Shown: positions 10,365-22,080 of the stretch, piece after piece
Layout of the letters: every line of letters starts with the position of its first letter
Position numbering within the stretch: position 1 is the first letter of the stretch
Assembly: GCF_008831285.2 (NCBI RefSeq)
Contig: NC_045148.1
Span: forward strand, 22,129,002 to 22,193,001
From: Nymphaea colorata
Taxonomy: Eukaryota; Streptophyta; Magnoliopsida; Nymphaeales; Nymphaeaceae
Length of the DNA stretch: 64,000 nt
Reading direction: 5' to 3'
Program-made: the position numbers and the translations under genes
Notes under the pieces: model-generated
Database searches by the model: none
What the model saw: the letters and a program-made list of their open reading frames with translations, nothing else
Told to the model about the DNA's origin: nothing

Positions 10365-11775
10365 TATGAAAAAGACAATGAAAAATAGAACAGGTTAAAT
10401 TCACAGAATGTTGAATGTTGTTAGACAGCTAAGCATTAAAAATCAATCATTACTAAAACCTCCAGAATCTTTTTGCACCATAAATCATTGGTAGTACTTA
10501 TGTGGCAAGGATTTTTTACTTTGACATATTTGATTTCCCCATATACAAGATGATTCAATTCCGCCTATATATGCAGTAATGTGTTTGTGTGTTTACATAT
10601 TTGGTAGGCTATCTTATCATGAAGATAGGACAATTCTAATTCTTTCTCTTCGAAGGAGGCAAACCCCCTTTTGCAAAAAAAAAAGAAAGAAACTTTGTTT
10701 TTTATTTAAATACCTTTTATAGTGAAAATTTCTTACTAAGAGGCACTAGTTGTAAAATTTTTAAAATTTTAATAGGCACTAGTATCTAAATGAGAAAAAA
10801 ATTTCTAACATATGAATATAAAAATATGAATTTTTTTTGTGGGCTTGTGTACACAAATGCTCATACCATACAAGCTTGCCTCCTCTGGCTGCTCAGTCGA
10901 GTCGCATATGAAAGTGACCAAGATTTCTTTTTATGATTTATTACTTTGAATTTATTATATATATATATATATGTTATAAATATATATATATATTATAAAT
11001 ATATATATATTATAAGTATATATATATAGATATATATATATATATATATGACAAGAACAGGTCCACATTGCCTCCAAAATGACTCCCATAATTCTAATCT
11101 CAACATTTTTCAATACAATCAAGATAGCACCACTTAACTTTTGAACTGAGGATATGACTCTAACACACCAGCCAACCCAAGTGGTTGCGCTGGAGAGAGA
11201 GATGGAATCGGGGCGGAGAGTGCGAAAAGAACAATGAAAATAGAAAAGAAAACAATTGGTTATAGGAAGTTTTAAATTTACTAGATGTTTGATGTTGTTG
11301 GATAGCTAAACATTAAAAATCAATTATTACTAAAACCTCCTTTAATCTTGTTGCACCATAAATCATTCATTCGTAGTACTTAGGTGACAACTATGTTTAA
11401 GTGATAGTTTTTAATTTTTAACTATCCAAAATCTGACATATTTGATTTCCCTATACACAAAAAGATTCAGTTCTGCCTTTATACATGTGTATGTATTTGT
11501 GTGTGTACATGTTAGGTAGGCAGTCCTACCATAAAGATCAGATAACTTTTTGTAGGGAAACTAGCATTTGGACTTGCCCCACCATGTTTCTCTCTAGAAA
11601 AGAAGACGACCCCCTCCTGAAAAAAAAAACCCTTAGCTTTTGATGCAGATACTTTTTACAATGAGAGCTTGTTACCTTATCTCGATGCCAATGAGGGGTG
11701 TAGTCAAAACTTTTTCATGAAATATGTCAAATTATAATTTTAAAATTTTGATAGGAGCTAAATTATTATTTTTAA
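10365..11775. repeat. Diverged direct duplication, about 860-base period
   Basis: Bases 10365-10790 and 11228-11775 share a long series of landmarks in the same order: a 'GCATTAAAAATCAAT-ATTACTAAAACCTCC' type block, 'GCACCATAAATCATT', 'CATATTTGATTTCCC' and 'TTCTCTCTAGAA'-like sequence before an A run. The second copy carries several small insertions. Between the copies lies a long AT microsatellite (10955-11050). Neither copy codes for anything recognisable. Confidence 0.7.
10955..11050. repeat. Compound (AT)n microsatellite
   Basis: Several TA runs broken by 'TATTATAA' units, giving a short array of 'ATATATTATAAAT' repeats. Confidence 0.9.
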
Positions 11776-12238
11776 ACATTTTATATAAGATAATTTTTTA
11801 AATTTATATGTAATTTTTTTTTTGGTGGAAGGAGAGGAGGGGAAGGCTTTTGCCGCCCCCTTTTGGCTCTGCCCATGATGCCAACAATGATGGTACAGGA
11901 AAGCATTACTGGTGACCTGTGCTTATATATATATGTATATATAGTCATATTAATGATGGTTGATGGTGTGACAATAATTTATGGTAAGCAGTTTATGGTG
12001 CTGTAGCAACAGAATTCTAATGTGTAGCCATTCAACCATCTAATATAGAAGTGTTGAATCCAACCGTGTAGATTTATCTGTCAAGTGACAGATGGGCCAC
12101 TTCAACCAGTTTCGGTTATCAGATTCCAGACTCTTCTTCTAACCATGTAGTTGTTTGAATATGTAATTCAAATAAGTAAATAAATAAATAAATACACTTA
12201 CATCTCCAATTTGCACTAGCCAATGCACATCACAAAAT
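11776..12238. other. Intergenic DNA, nothing recognised
   Basis: A GC-rich patch near 11830-11880 ends in GGCTCTGCCCATGATG. This resembles the right end of the 28713-28906 element, so a degraded relative may lie here. No gene is visible. Confidence 0.4.
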
Positions 12239-12501
12239 TAAGGGCGGGCACCGGGTAGGGCCGCTGGCCAGGACCAGGCCCGGCACTAGCCCAGGTCCGG
12301 GCCAAAAAACCCGGCACTTGCCTGTTAACATTTAAAAAGTGATTTTTTTATTTTCTAAATTCAATAAAATATATTTTGTTACTGAAATACATGTTATTAT
12401 AAAAATATTTTTTTTATTTATAACCTGGTCGGGCCTGGGCCCGGGTTTCATGTATCGGGCCTGGGCCCAATGGGCCAACCTGGACCCAATGCCGACCCCT
12501 A
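12239..12501. mobile_element. Short GGGCC-rich hAT-like element
   Basis: Left end TAAGGGCGGGCACCGGGT and right end ACCCAATGCCGACCCCTA are imperfect inverted repeats. Both arms are rich in GGCCCGG words and the core is A/T-rich. The 263-base length and the absence of coding sequence fit a miniature inverted-repeat element. The flanking 8-mers (CACAAAAT-like left, CATAAGGT right) match only weakly, so the target duplication is eroded. Confidence 0.6.
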
Positions 12502-12524
12502 CATAAGGTATCGTGTGTTCGTGT

Positions 12525-12937
12525 AGGGATGCCAACCGATCGGAATAGAATGAAAAAATATCTTTACTTTTGGATTCAAATATGAATAAACAATAGTCAT
12601 GTTTGATTTTAATCCGAAATCTGATAAGACAGCTCTAATCCAATTTTTACATTTATTTTTGAATCTGAATCCAATTAAACCAATTTGGCCTGTAACAGAA
12701 TTGGGTATATGATATTTATTTAAAAATAAAATTGAACTTCTATTTGCATTCGAGTATGATCAGATATTTATTATATTTGTATATAAATCTAAATTCAATC
12801 AAATGTCATTTCTTAAATCCAAATCTGATCCAATTTTTTAATTGTATATTAATTGTTTTTTTCATATTTGATATTTTACATGATGGTTTGAGATCTCCAA
12901 TCCAAATTAGATATATTAAGATTCTTACTAGTCATTC

Positions 12938-12968
<31 letters not shown>

Positions 12969-13010
12969 TTTATTTATTTATCTATTTAAAAACCCAAATT
13001 CACCATTTGT
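12525..13010. mobile_element. GATT-rich short element
   Basis: Begins TAGGGATGCCAACCGATCGG and is filled with AATCC(A/G)AAT, CTGATCC and TTAGATATATT words. A relative at 13690-14110 ends GATCCATTGAAAATCCCTA, which is approximately the complement of this start. That suggests TAGGGAT...ATCCCTA termini for the family. It contains an (AT)n run at 12939-12962. Confidence 0.5.
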
Positions 13011-13254
13011 ATTACTCACGATTTCATAATAAGAAACAATCAGATCCAACTGATATGTAAATGACATTCGTCGCCTTTCATTTGTCATTTCTCAAATCAG
13101 GCCGTCCTTTTTTCTGTTTGTTTTTGGATGCCATGACCAATTCTCATTGAAAGGTCTCCCCTTTCACCTTCTCCAGTAAAAGTAACGTCACACTGAAAGC
13201 AAGCTCGTCCAAATTAAGGGCATGATGAGCCATACAATATGCCTTAAAGTCGAC
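13011..13254. other. Intergenic DNA
   Basis: Short non-coding stretch between two elements. Nothing recognised. Confidence 0.3.
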
Positions 13255-13445
13255 GTTCACAGTTTTTTCTATGACACTTTTTTAAATCATGTTGATAAAA
13301 AAATGTGCTTTTTTTAAATATGCATTGAAAATGCAAAAAATAAGTCAGTAAAATAGGACAAAAAACATTTTTTTTATTGAAAAACATGACAAAATAAAAA
13401 AGATTAGAAAAAAGTGAAAAAAAATGTTTTTTTCACATTTTTCTT
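13255..13445. repeat. A/T-run repeat of the AAATAAGTCAG family
   Basis: Contains 'AAAATAAGTCAGTAAAATAGGACAAAAA' split by A and T runs. The same core occurs at 34350-34480 and 42440-42560. In two of these three places it lies directly upstream of a receptor-kinase 5' remnant, so it probably travelled with the gene's 5' flank. Confidence 0.5.
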
Positions 13446-13700
13446 CACCAAAGACCCAAAAGATTGTTATCAAATGGGAATTCCACCATCTCCTTCTGCA
13501 ATTGGAATCGAGTTTCATGTAGTCGTAGTGCCTAAAGGGTAGTTGCTTACTTTGGACCTCATTGACATCAACCACCTCTTCTTTTTACAAGTTCTTGATC
13601 TTACAAATAACAGTTTCTAAGGTCATCCTTTTATTGATTTTCGTCACCTACCGCTTTTAGAACATCTATCCTTGAAAAGAAACCGTTTTGATATCTAAGT
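13446..13700 (+). pseudogene. LRR receptor-kinase 5' fragment, decayed
   Basis: The plus strand encodes a broken copy of the LRR N-terminal cap: L-S-N-G-N-S-T-I-S-F-C-N-W-N-R-V-S-C-S-R-S, then a stop, then residues matching VVAY. After a shift it gives QVLDLTNNSF, a stop, then LPLLEHLSLKRN. These match the cap and first repeats of the kinase genes at 24681-24926 and 42884-43181. The signal peptide is missing, and at least three stops or shifts break it. It is a dead remnant of the same gene family as the copy at 20918-24926. Confidence 0.75.
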
Positions 13701-14110
13701 GAACCGTTCTAAAAAAATAGAATGTAGAAAAAGATTTAATATCCGATCAAAAAGTTGGATTAGATTCAGATTTAAGAAATGACATTTGATCGGATTTGAC
13801 GTGATTCATATATATAAACATCCGATTGAATTGAGATTCAAATAGGATTTAGTTTTTAAATGAATATTCTATATCCAATGCCCTTACATTTTGGAAATCA
13901 GTTAGATTCGGCTAAAAAATTCGGAATTGGATTCAGATACGAATGTAGAAAATCAGATTTAGATTGTAAAACCAGATTTCAGATTTGCATTCAGGTATGA
14001 CTTTTCTTTGTTCATATTTGAGTATGAATTTGAATCTGAGTATATGAATATTTAAAAATCAATATAATATATATGATTCAAATCCGATCCATTGAAAATC
14101 CCTAATTAAT
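13701..14110. mobile_element. GATT-rich short element
   Basis: Filled with GGATTAGATTCAGATTTAAG, GATCGGATTTGA and AATCAGATTTAGATT words and ending ATCCCTAATT. Same family as 12525-13010 and 32690-32960. It abuts the receptor-kinase fragment and may have truncated it. Confidence 0.55.
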
Positions 14111-15050
14111 ATCACAGGCCTTGCATCATGTGGCCACCTGCAATTTTTGTCAAGATAAAAAAAAAACAATTGAATGGCAGGGTACCTGAGTTATTGGGAA
14201 AAAAATCAATTAAAAGAATAAGAAAAAATGTAAAAGTTCATAAAACATAAGACACAAAGAATTTAATTTATCACCATATCGTGAACTTCCTCCTAACTAG
14301 GTAATTCAGCCCACTCATCATGAAGGGGTTGTTATGTAATAAGAACAACATGTTACAGTTTCATGAATCTCTTATATTTGGCAATAAGGACGGACAGCGT
14401 ATTATTGTTCCATGAATCTGCTCGAATGGTTGGAGCACATTCATCGACCATTATTTTATATTGTTTGATGAACCTACTCCAATTTTTGAGGTAAATGCAT
14501 AAAACAGAAACAAACTATTGCTATCATCAAATGGCTTCCAAATCAAGTGGTAGAGACCAACTACAACTATGAGAAGATTTCATGTGATAACAGGTCGATC
14601 GGATACAACAATATTAAATATGAAGCCCTTAGTACAAAGAAACCAAATAGTTGTAAGTCTAAAAAGAAACAAAATTAACAAAGAATAGCTGGCTTGAAAA
14701 GAAACAAATATATGGAGAACAGGAGCTAAAATAATAATTGGTAAAAGAAAAAAGAAAAGAGAATGAGAAAATCAACCATTCTCAAACCATTAAGGCAAAG
14801 TTAGATTGAAATACTGGATCGAACGAAACCACATCCATCCCATCTATTCATTTGGACATTTGTTATTATTTATTTATTTTCTATTTAATTGTTTTATTTA
14901 TTCATTTTTGCCAACTTATAACTAATATTTATTTAATATGCAACTGGAGCTTGGCCACTTTATCTCCGGATCAAAACAGTAAAAGAAGAGGTCCACGAGA
15001 ATGTTTGCAACGGCCCGGCAATTGTGGGTTTCATTTAACATGTCGATGAA
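14111..15050. other. Intergenic DNA, nothing recognised
   Basis: AT-rich with no frame that resembles a protein. Short open frames near 14852-15122 have no family features. Confidence 0.4.
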
Positions 15051-15161
15051 TGGAGACATTGTTAAATTTGAACCACGAAAGCACGTGGAGTCGTGGAGGT
15101 GGTAAGTTCTGCGAGAGGCCATTCACCAATTTGATCAAATGTGTGCCGGGCCTCTCTCTCT

Positions 15162-15477
15162 TGGAGATACCAGCAGGGCTTCAATGCCATCCTTGCTTCT
15201 TTTACTTTGTTCACCATTTTGGTGGGCTTCAATCTTAGTGATTTGCAGGAGACAATGTAAATCATCTCTTGCTCTCTTATCCATGTGGCAATGTTGCATT
15301 CTTTGTAGATATTTTGTTATCTTATTCATAATCTCGTGGGAGAATTGAGGGATCCTGAGTTAGATTCCTTTCTTGGTGTTTCTGGATGTATTTCATGGGA
15401 GATATACCAGCAGAGCGTAATGCACATCCATGGTTCTCTTTTACTTCGTTCGTCTTGCTCGTGGGTTGACTACAATA
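15162..15477. repeat. Direct repeat pair of about 75 bases
   Basis: The segment starting GGAGATACCAGCAGGGCTTC at 15162 recurs, diverged, at about 15398 as GGAGATATACCAGCAGAGCG. Both copies go on with 'CATCC(T/A)TG...TTCTTTTACTT(T/C)GTTC' and 'GTGGG'. Both are open on the plus strand (IPAGLQCHP and IPAERNAHP). They may be duplicated exons of a decayed gene, but I cannot name it. Confidence 0.5.
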
Positions 15478-15936
15478 AAAGATAGCCTCTGCCATGATCA
15501 TTCCCATGGAAAGGTCTGTGCTGGACAAAATGGTAAAAGTTGTTCCTCTTTTAGCAGAATACTTTTACAAGATAATAAGAGGAGGCAAACATTTTCAAGG
15601 GAAAGAGAGAAGGACCGGAAATCTGTGATTGCCCTTGCATGCTTCGGTCATTCTGCAGCCTTCCAACATGACGAGGTTCTTGTCGATGAGAAGGAATACA
15701 AGAGAGCCAGGACTCTTTTCCTCCACTTGATTCCCTCATCTATCGATGAAGCAGAGAGCAAACAGAGGCGCCTTCCCGGCCCACTCGAACACGATCTTAT
15801 CCTAGACCACGAGATCGGAAGCAATGTCGTTTTCTCACTTGTAGAGTTCTTCTCATCCAGCCTCAAGAATGCCGGTGGATTTATGCATGGTGCAAACATT
15901 AAGGAATGGTTAAAGAGAGAGAGTTCCTCCACTTGA
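15430..15936 (+). CDS. Unidentified 168-codon reading frame
   Basis: This is one of the longest uninterrupted frames in the window and its second half (from about residue 60) has balanced, protein-like composition. It runs SVIALACFGHSAAFQHDEVL, then a charged block with KEYKRARTLFLHLIPSSIDE, a LPGPLEHDLILDHEIG segment, and an amphipathic helix-like end with VEFFSSSLKN and IKEWLKRE. The first 50 residues overlap the repeat pair and are less convincing, so the chosen ATG may be too early. I do not recognise the family. It could be a terminal exon of a larger gene or a captured fragment. It lies 200 bases before a prefoldin-like exon on the same strand. Confidence 0.35.
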   Translation: MVLFYFVRLARGLTTIKDSLCHDHSHGKVCAGQNGKSCSSFSRILLQDNKRRQTFSREREKDRKSVIALACFGHSAAFQHDEVLVDEKEYKRARTLFLHLIPSSIDEAESKQRRLPGPLEHDLILDHEIGSNVVFSLVEFFSSSLKNAGGFMHGANIKEWLKRESSST

Positions 15937-16149
15937 CGATTTATGTTGGATTGCGACAGATATCTTTTGTGTTTTGTGCATTTTTTCCCCATTGCATCGC
16001 TTAAGCCTTCCTGTTCATTGCTTCATGAGGTTATTCATACCTACTGAATTTGTTAGATATTTCGTGCATGAATATGAAGTATGTGGCTGTCTTGATGCAA
16101 TTTTTAACTCACCAAAGCAAGAAGCTTCATACTGAAATAATGGACTTAT

Positions 16150-16265
16150 TATTAAGCACGTGGAGTGGAGCCTGAAGTAACTTGGGAAGATCACCAGAAC
16201 ATCAATATATTCAATGGGCTCAATAATCGGTTTCATGAGCTTCAGCATGAGATGAAAGCCGCCAC
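16150..16265 (+). pseudogene. Prefoldin subunit 4-like exon, isolated
   Basis: The plus strand here encodes [20 protein letters not shown] followed by [12 protein letters not shown]. This matches the conserved start of plant prefoldin subunit 4, whose N-terminal helix carries a VTWEDQQNIN...LNNR pattern (recalled from family knowledge, not searched). Prefoldin 4 is a beta-type subunit of the cytosolic prefoldin hexamer that hands actin and tubulin to the CCT chaperonin. The segment begins after an AG (TTATTATTAAG, near 16156) and ends at a possible GT donor (GCCACG|GTGTCA, near 16267), so it looks like one internal exon. I could not find the following exons, which should carry an ELILADEEV-like block, in the next 4 kb. 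It is therefore either a fragment or a gene with very long introns. The family match is confident; the intactness is not. Confidence 0.6.
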
Positions 16266-16267
16266 GG

Positions 16268-18780
16268 TGTCACCTTTTTTTTTCTTTTCCTTTTCAACTT
16301 TGTACTTTCTGTTTACTGTTAGATTTTGGTCCTCTAGAAATTATAGAATATGATAGTTGTCCTTGGTATGTATTCTGGATTCCAGTTGTTGGCGGGTAAA
16401 TCAAAGATATCCATGTTGTCCTGCATATGTTATTTTCTGATGCTCCAGATGTTGTTAGTGGTAGTGGACACGCATCATGTTCAGCATGAAAGTGTATGCA
16501 TTTAGGATAAAGATCATTGTATTTGACCTTTTTCAAGAGAAGTTTTCATAGTGATCAGATTGCACATAAAATCTTCTTACCCTGCACATAAAGAATGATA
16601 GCATCAATTATCAATTTGTGATTACAAATACGACAGATGCACACAAAGGTCATACAGTCAAGTGTCTACAATTAGGTTTTGACATTTGAAAGCCTGAAAT
16701 GCAGTTGTCACATTTTCATGTCAACCACAAATTCTGTCTATTGAGAAAAGATGAAGAACTGAAAAGTTCAACAACTGAAAAGAAGAATTATTTTCAGTGG
16801 AAGGGCAAAAATTGATAAACAAAAGTCCACAGGCATATCGTTGTTAGCATTCCCTGTGGCCCATCTGCCTTGGCTGTCAAGGAAGCAGCATGGGGACTTG
16901 CTTGTCATGCTGCAATATCTCAGGTACCTCCAAGTGTTTGCATTTTAATGCTTTTCAGCTTATTAATTCAGTTTTTCAACATTAGACAAGCTAGAAATGA
17001 AAGGATAATTTTTTAACCAAAAGATGGGTGACCATTTCATACTTGCTTGTTATAGGCCATGAAATGAAGTACGGTGGTAGACACATCACTGATCTGTAGA
17101 ATGGGTAATTAGATCCATTTGCCTTTTATGCTGTGGGGAAGTGAGGTGAAGTTTTTTTTAACCTGTTTGCACTTTGCAGCCTCTCACGGTGCTCTGCTCT
17201 ATGAGTTTCTTTATCTTTTGTAGAGAGTCTGCTGCTAAACGTTTGCTAGCACTAAAAATCATATGATTTTCACAAGTTACATAAACTAAAATATAGATCA
17301 TATAGCTTATTTAAGCAATGTTGAGGCTCCACTGTTTTCTTCTTGCTTTATCTGTTACATTTGTGCTGATATGATAATGTTAAGAGTTCATTCAATTCGC
17401 AAATCAGGAGCATGGTTGATTTTATGCCTTTAATTACATCCAAAGGGAACAGATATTAAAGACTTTGCTTTGTGCTTCGGTCGACTGTATCTAATTTTTG
17501 AAGTCTTGAACATCAAATATGAGATGTAAATGTTCCTTCAGATCTATCTGAATAGTCCTTGAAATAAAGGTGAATCAGAAGATCCATGAGGACCAAGAAA
17601 CGCTCGTCACTGCATTTTTGTGATGCTCAAGTATCCAGTTTAGGGCCCCAGACATGGTGACCCAATATACCATTTTTGCCACTAGCCATGGTTGTACATC
17701 CCTAAACCTTAATAACAAATATTCCTTGGAGATTTTTCAGAAATCCAAAAATATTCTGCTATATTAGAAATCAAGGTGTAAGTTAAGCAATTTTTTTTTC
17801 CTTTACATGATAAAAGATGTTTTCCTATACATCATTGTTGTAGAGTCCACAAAATTTGATCTTAGATCACTTAGATTTCAAAATCCAAAGATATGACCCT
17901 CCCTCATCTGACCCTGCATCAGCCCATTTGACAATGGAAAATACTAAAGTGTGGATCCAGGTTTTAATTAGTATTATTAATGCATGCAGTCATGTACATA
18001 ATATCATTGTATGCAGTCATGATGATATACATTCATAACTAAACCAAAATTTAAGTGTGTTATCCTACTAGGATATAATAAAGTTCAGGCATTCTGATAT
18101 ATAATGTATGCTAATTGTAACCAAGTCTTTCTATGACATATCTTGTTTAGTGGTGTTATCTACACATGTCAAATATGCGCTACTCTGTGATGTATTTTGT
18201 TTATGAGCAGACACAGAGGAGTGGTAATTCATATTTTGCATGGAACATTGGCACTTTAAAAATATGTGACATTAGAAATTTGCCAAGCATCAAGTATGGT
18301 TCACTTTTTAGAAAGCACAGCTATCAAAGAGGTGGCTAATTATATGTGAAGGAGAAAAGTACACTAAAGTGCATTTTGAACAATGTAATTGGATTCAATA
18401 TCTAAAAGGGCAGCAGCTTTGATAGTGAAGGCAGTATGGAATTTCTAAATCTATGAACTTCCCTTTATCATTTCCAAGCTTGTGCAACAATCCTTTGGTC
18501 GATAAAGCTGTGGGTGTATGGATCTATGTGGATCTTTATAATAGTTTAGTCTTGTAGATGATTTTCTCTTTATGGTGTTGATGCTTTTTCTTTCTTTCTT
18601 TCTTTCCTTTTTTTTTGCGTGCAGGTTGGTATTTTCTTAGTCCCACTAACGTAATTACTCTGAGATTACTGTTTTCATCAAAATTTTATCTGGATCAATC
18701 TGACTCAAACCAGTGATTAGCATTTGAACCAGAGGATGATTTGCCTTTGTTATGGTGATCAGCTTTCTTTTTGTCTATGT
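16268..18780. other. Non-coding stretch, possibly intronic
   Basis: No gene recognised. A segment at about 16808-16920 is open in two frames and ends at CTCAG|GTACC, a splice-donor-like site. One frame reads ALAVKEAAWGLACHAAISQ. It could be an exon, but I cannot name it. Confidence 0.35.
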
Positions 18781-18784
18781 TGAT

Positions 18785-19075
18785 CCACTGTCACAAATAT
18801 CGCAACTTAATTGAAAAAGACGCGTTAAATACGTGAAAAATAAGTCAGGTGTATGAAACTGCAATACAATGCATATTTTTTAAAAAATGTCAGAATATAA
18901 AAAACAAAAAAAAACATGAATTATACACGCTTTTTTAATATTTTTTACTAATTTCTTATTTATTTTATTTTTTATATTTTTCAGAATTTTTTAAATTTTT
19001 TAAATTTTTTAAATTTTTTAAAATTTTTTTGATTTCCGAAATATTTCCGAGATATACAACTTTGCCATGTTATCC
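18785..19075. repeat. AT-rich element remnant (TGTCACAAATATCG family)
   Basis: Starts CTGTCACAAATATCGCAACT, contains the AAATAAGTCAG core and four 'AAATTTTTT' units, and ends in ACAACTTTGCCATG. The same start and end bracket 2870-3300. Confidence 0.5.
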
Positions 19076-20917
19076 TCGAGAAATTCATGTTCACCTCATG
19101 CTCTAATAATTTAATAATTTCAGATAAATATAATAATTTCAGGTAAATATATCATAACACTGACATCATGTTCACCTCATGCTCTCATCCAGCATTACCA
19201 ATCAACTTCTATTTGAAAATATACCAGCTATCAAGGTTATGTTTGTGCCAAACTATGTTTTGTATGTGACTATGTATCAAAAATATTGTTGTTTAGCAGG
19301 TGGTTGTGGTCTACTCTTCAATTGAAGCTTGTAATGGATCCAATAAACCAGGCATTTTAGCATACTGAAAAAAATATTGCTGATATTGGTTTCAAACAAG
19401 CATTCTTAAAGACATTTTTTGTGCATTATGTTCTTTCTCTAGTCCTTAGTGTTTTGCAATCAGTTTCACAAGGCCTATTTTATTTCCTGACAATTGTGCA
19501 AAAGATATTTGCTGTTTTGGCTGATACATTTCACAAGCTTGGTTTCAACTGCATGTTTCGGTTTCCTCTTAATTTTTTCTTAAAATCTCTTGCTCTTTTA
19601 ATGGTTTTTCTCTGTCCATATTTTCTCTCTCTTTAAAATCTTTGTATATATCTCTCTCTCTAACTGTTTTGATAAAGGTTTATGACATACTTTCCTTTAA
19701 AAAGAATTTCCTTCCTTAGCTTTATAAAGTTTTAACTTTGTTACCAAGTATCAGACTACATATAGGTTGAAGATGATGTTCTGGTGAATATGAAATGCAT
19801 TGAGAATGAGCTTAGCCATAGGATTAGTTATCCATGGTAAATGTGCTGGGAATGGCCAAGCCTCGTATCAACAGGCCAGTCCCTTTTTTGTTCTTTTGAA
19901 AATAAAAATCATTTTCTAATACACTCTGGAAACAAAACCTAAACAATTTTAGGATGCAAATACCCTATTTGCACATAAGGCAATATCAGGCTGGGTGAGG
20001 GTCATATATTGCAATGCTTCCACAATACTTCAATATAAAGCAGCATCCTTGAACTTTGAATTGTTACTGGAAAATAATTTTATGAATGTGGCCATCGGTG
20101 TGTTCATGGGTTTGGCTTCATACATTTTTGCATGCCTGAAAAGATCAAAGATATTACTTTCTTTGAGATAACACCAAGCTTCCTCTTTAACATTGGTGGA
20201 GGATTCACTTCATAGGAAATAGAATGAAAATTTTCCAAGTTTCACTTTTACTTGTAGGGGGGAGGGGTCTTCTATTTAACTAACGGGGTCACTTTGGTCT
20301 TTTTCATCATCTTTAGTCCATAACACATGGTTCTTTGTTAGAGGGCCATTACATGTATCATGCTCCAATAACACAATGTTACTCACAACATATAATTATC
20401 ATCCTCCTCATTCAAGGGCTTTTCTTTTGATAAAATTGGACTTCAGTCCAAAACTTACTAGAATTGTTCATTTTCATTCATTCTTCTTGTTGTTCATTTT
20501 TTTTGTAGGTTTGAGAAATTGTGCTAAGGATATAGTACATCAAAATTTTAAAACATTGAAAGGATTTATGTGAACTATGGCTATAGTGGTGTCCTTACTT
20601 AGAACAAAGCACAAACTGCAATAGTGGACAATATTCCAAGCCTCTTTCACGTAACTTGCACTGGAAATGTAACTTGTTTTACAAGATTAGTCACTCAAAT
20701 TTCTTAGGAATAGAACACACAAGCATATTAAGCACATATTTATTAAATCCTATATGCAACTGTAATTGAGCAATGCAAGTGAGAGCTCTCAATGAAAGCA
20801 ATCAAACTACATTTCCACCTCCAACTATTTTAGCTAATGGCTGGTCGTGCCTTGGAATTAAATCTCATTGTATCTATGGATAGGTTTGAATTATCCTTCT
20901 ATCATTCTTGTTTTCTG
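19076..20917. other. Non-coding stretch, nothing recognised
   Basis: Lies downstream (3' side) of the minus-strand receptor kinase. A 71-codon frame at 19421-19636 is hydrophobic by T-richness only. The line near 19853-19885, GGCCAAGCCTCGTATCAACA, has a diverged relative at about 53902-53935, so an old repeat is probably present. Confidence 0.4.
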
Positions 20918-21460
20918 TCATACCCTTCTCAGCACTACAACCACTTCCTTCATGTCCAATATCTCATTTGGAGACACGCTTGAACATGACAAGCCTATCT
21001 CCATGATCATCACCAGCAGCTCATTCATAGCAGCTGATCTTTCAATTGGAGTAGTGTTGCTTTTATTCAAAACATGGCTGTCAATGACATCTGAAATTGC
21101 AACAGGAAATGCTTCAGCCACCCATTGCCTCAAACTAAATTCCCCATCAAACTGTTCATCAGTAGGCTTCCTTCCTGTAAACACCTCAGGAATGAGAATT
21201 CCATAGCTGTAGACATCGGTTGGCTGACACCTTTCTGGCCATCCCAAATTCTAATTCAACCACTCAACAATATTAGACATGATTAGCAAGCACAATATAA
21301 TTGGCAAATGCTCATCTATGACACAATTGCACTAATTGGTTTTGGGCAAGTGGCCTGGAAATTAATGGACCTAAGATCAATTGAACCACCAATCCTGCCT
21401 TTCTCTTGTTGTATTATCATATATACATCTAAAAAAGAATACAAGACTATGATTTAGAAC

Positions 21461-21778
21461 TAGACGCGGTTATCGGGCCAGGTACCCGACGGGTACCCCA
21501 CCCAATCGAGCCCGGGTCCGAGCCCGCGTGATAATGTGTCCGGTCGGCCCGGGTCAGCCCGACGAGAGGCCGATCCATCCCGATAACTTTTAAATATTAA
21601 TTTTATTTGATTAATCATATATATATTGTTATTTAAAATACATTTTAGATTCAAAAGAATTTATTTTATATTTAAAAAATAAGTTTTTATGTTACCAGAC
21701 TGGGCCTGGGCTCGGATTTTGGACGGCCAGCCTGGACCCGGTTCTTATCAGGCCGGGCTGGCCCAATGCTCAGGTCTA
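21461..21778. mobile_element. Short hAT-like element with clean target duplication
   Basis: Bounded by a perfect 8-base direct repeat, TTTAGAAC at 21453-21460 and again at 21779-21786. The ends TAGACGCGGTTATCGGGCC and GGCCCAATGCTCAGGTCTA are imperfect inverted repeats starting TAGAC. The arms are GGCCCGG-rich and the core is A/T. At 318 bases it has no coding capacity and must have been mobilised by a transposase from elsewhere. The 8-base duplication assigns the whole GGGCC-rich family to hAT-type insertion. It lies in the intron of the receptor-kinase pseudogene. Confidence 0.85.
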
Positions 21779-21999
21779 TTTAGAACTCAAGTCTTATATA
21801 TATGATATTCAAGTGCTCTTAAAAGAATTCAAACATGTATCCAGATTTTTTCTCTGGAGCATGTGAAATTTGTTGAGTTTCATTAATTGGTTGCCAAAAC
21901 ATTGACTATCATCAATGAATTTTTTTGCAATGTTTTAAACAATACAAAATAAAAAAAAGCTTAGTCAGCGGATTTCAATATAAATAAATGAATGAATGA

Positions 22000-22080
22000 A
22001 TATATATATATATATATAAATATATATATATTCACACAGAGAGAGAGAGAAAGAGAGGTAGAGACAAAGAAAGAGAGAGT
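22000..22080. repeat. (TA)n and (GA)n microsatellites
   Basis: TA runs followed by GAGAGA-rich sequence. They lie inside the kinase intron. Confidence 0.85.

Noticed and set aside
19421-19636. Hydrophobic 71-codon frame resembling a membrane protein
   Set aside because: Hydrophobicity follows from T-rich sequence; there is no signal or conserved motif.
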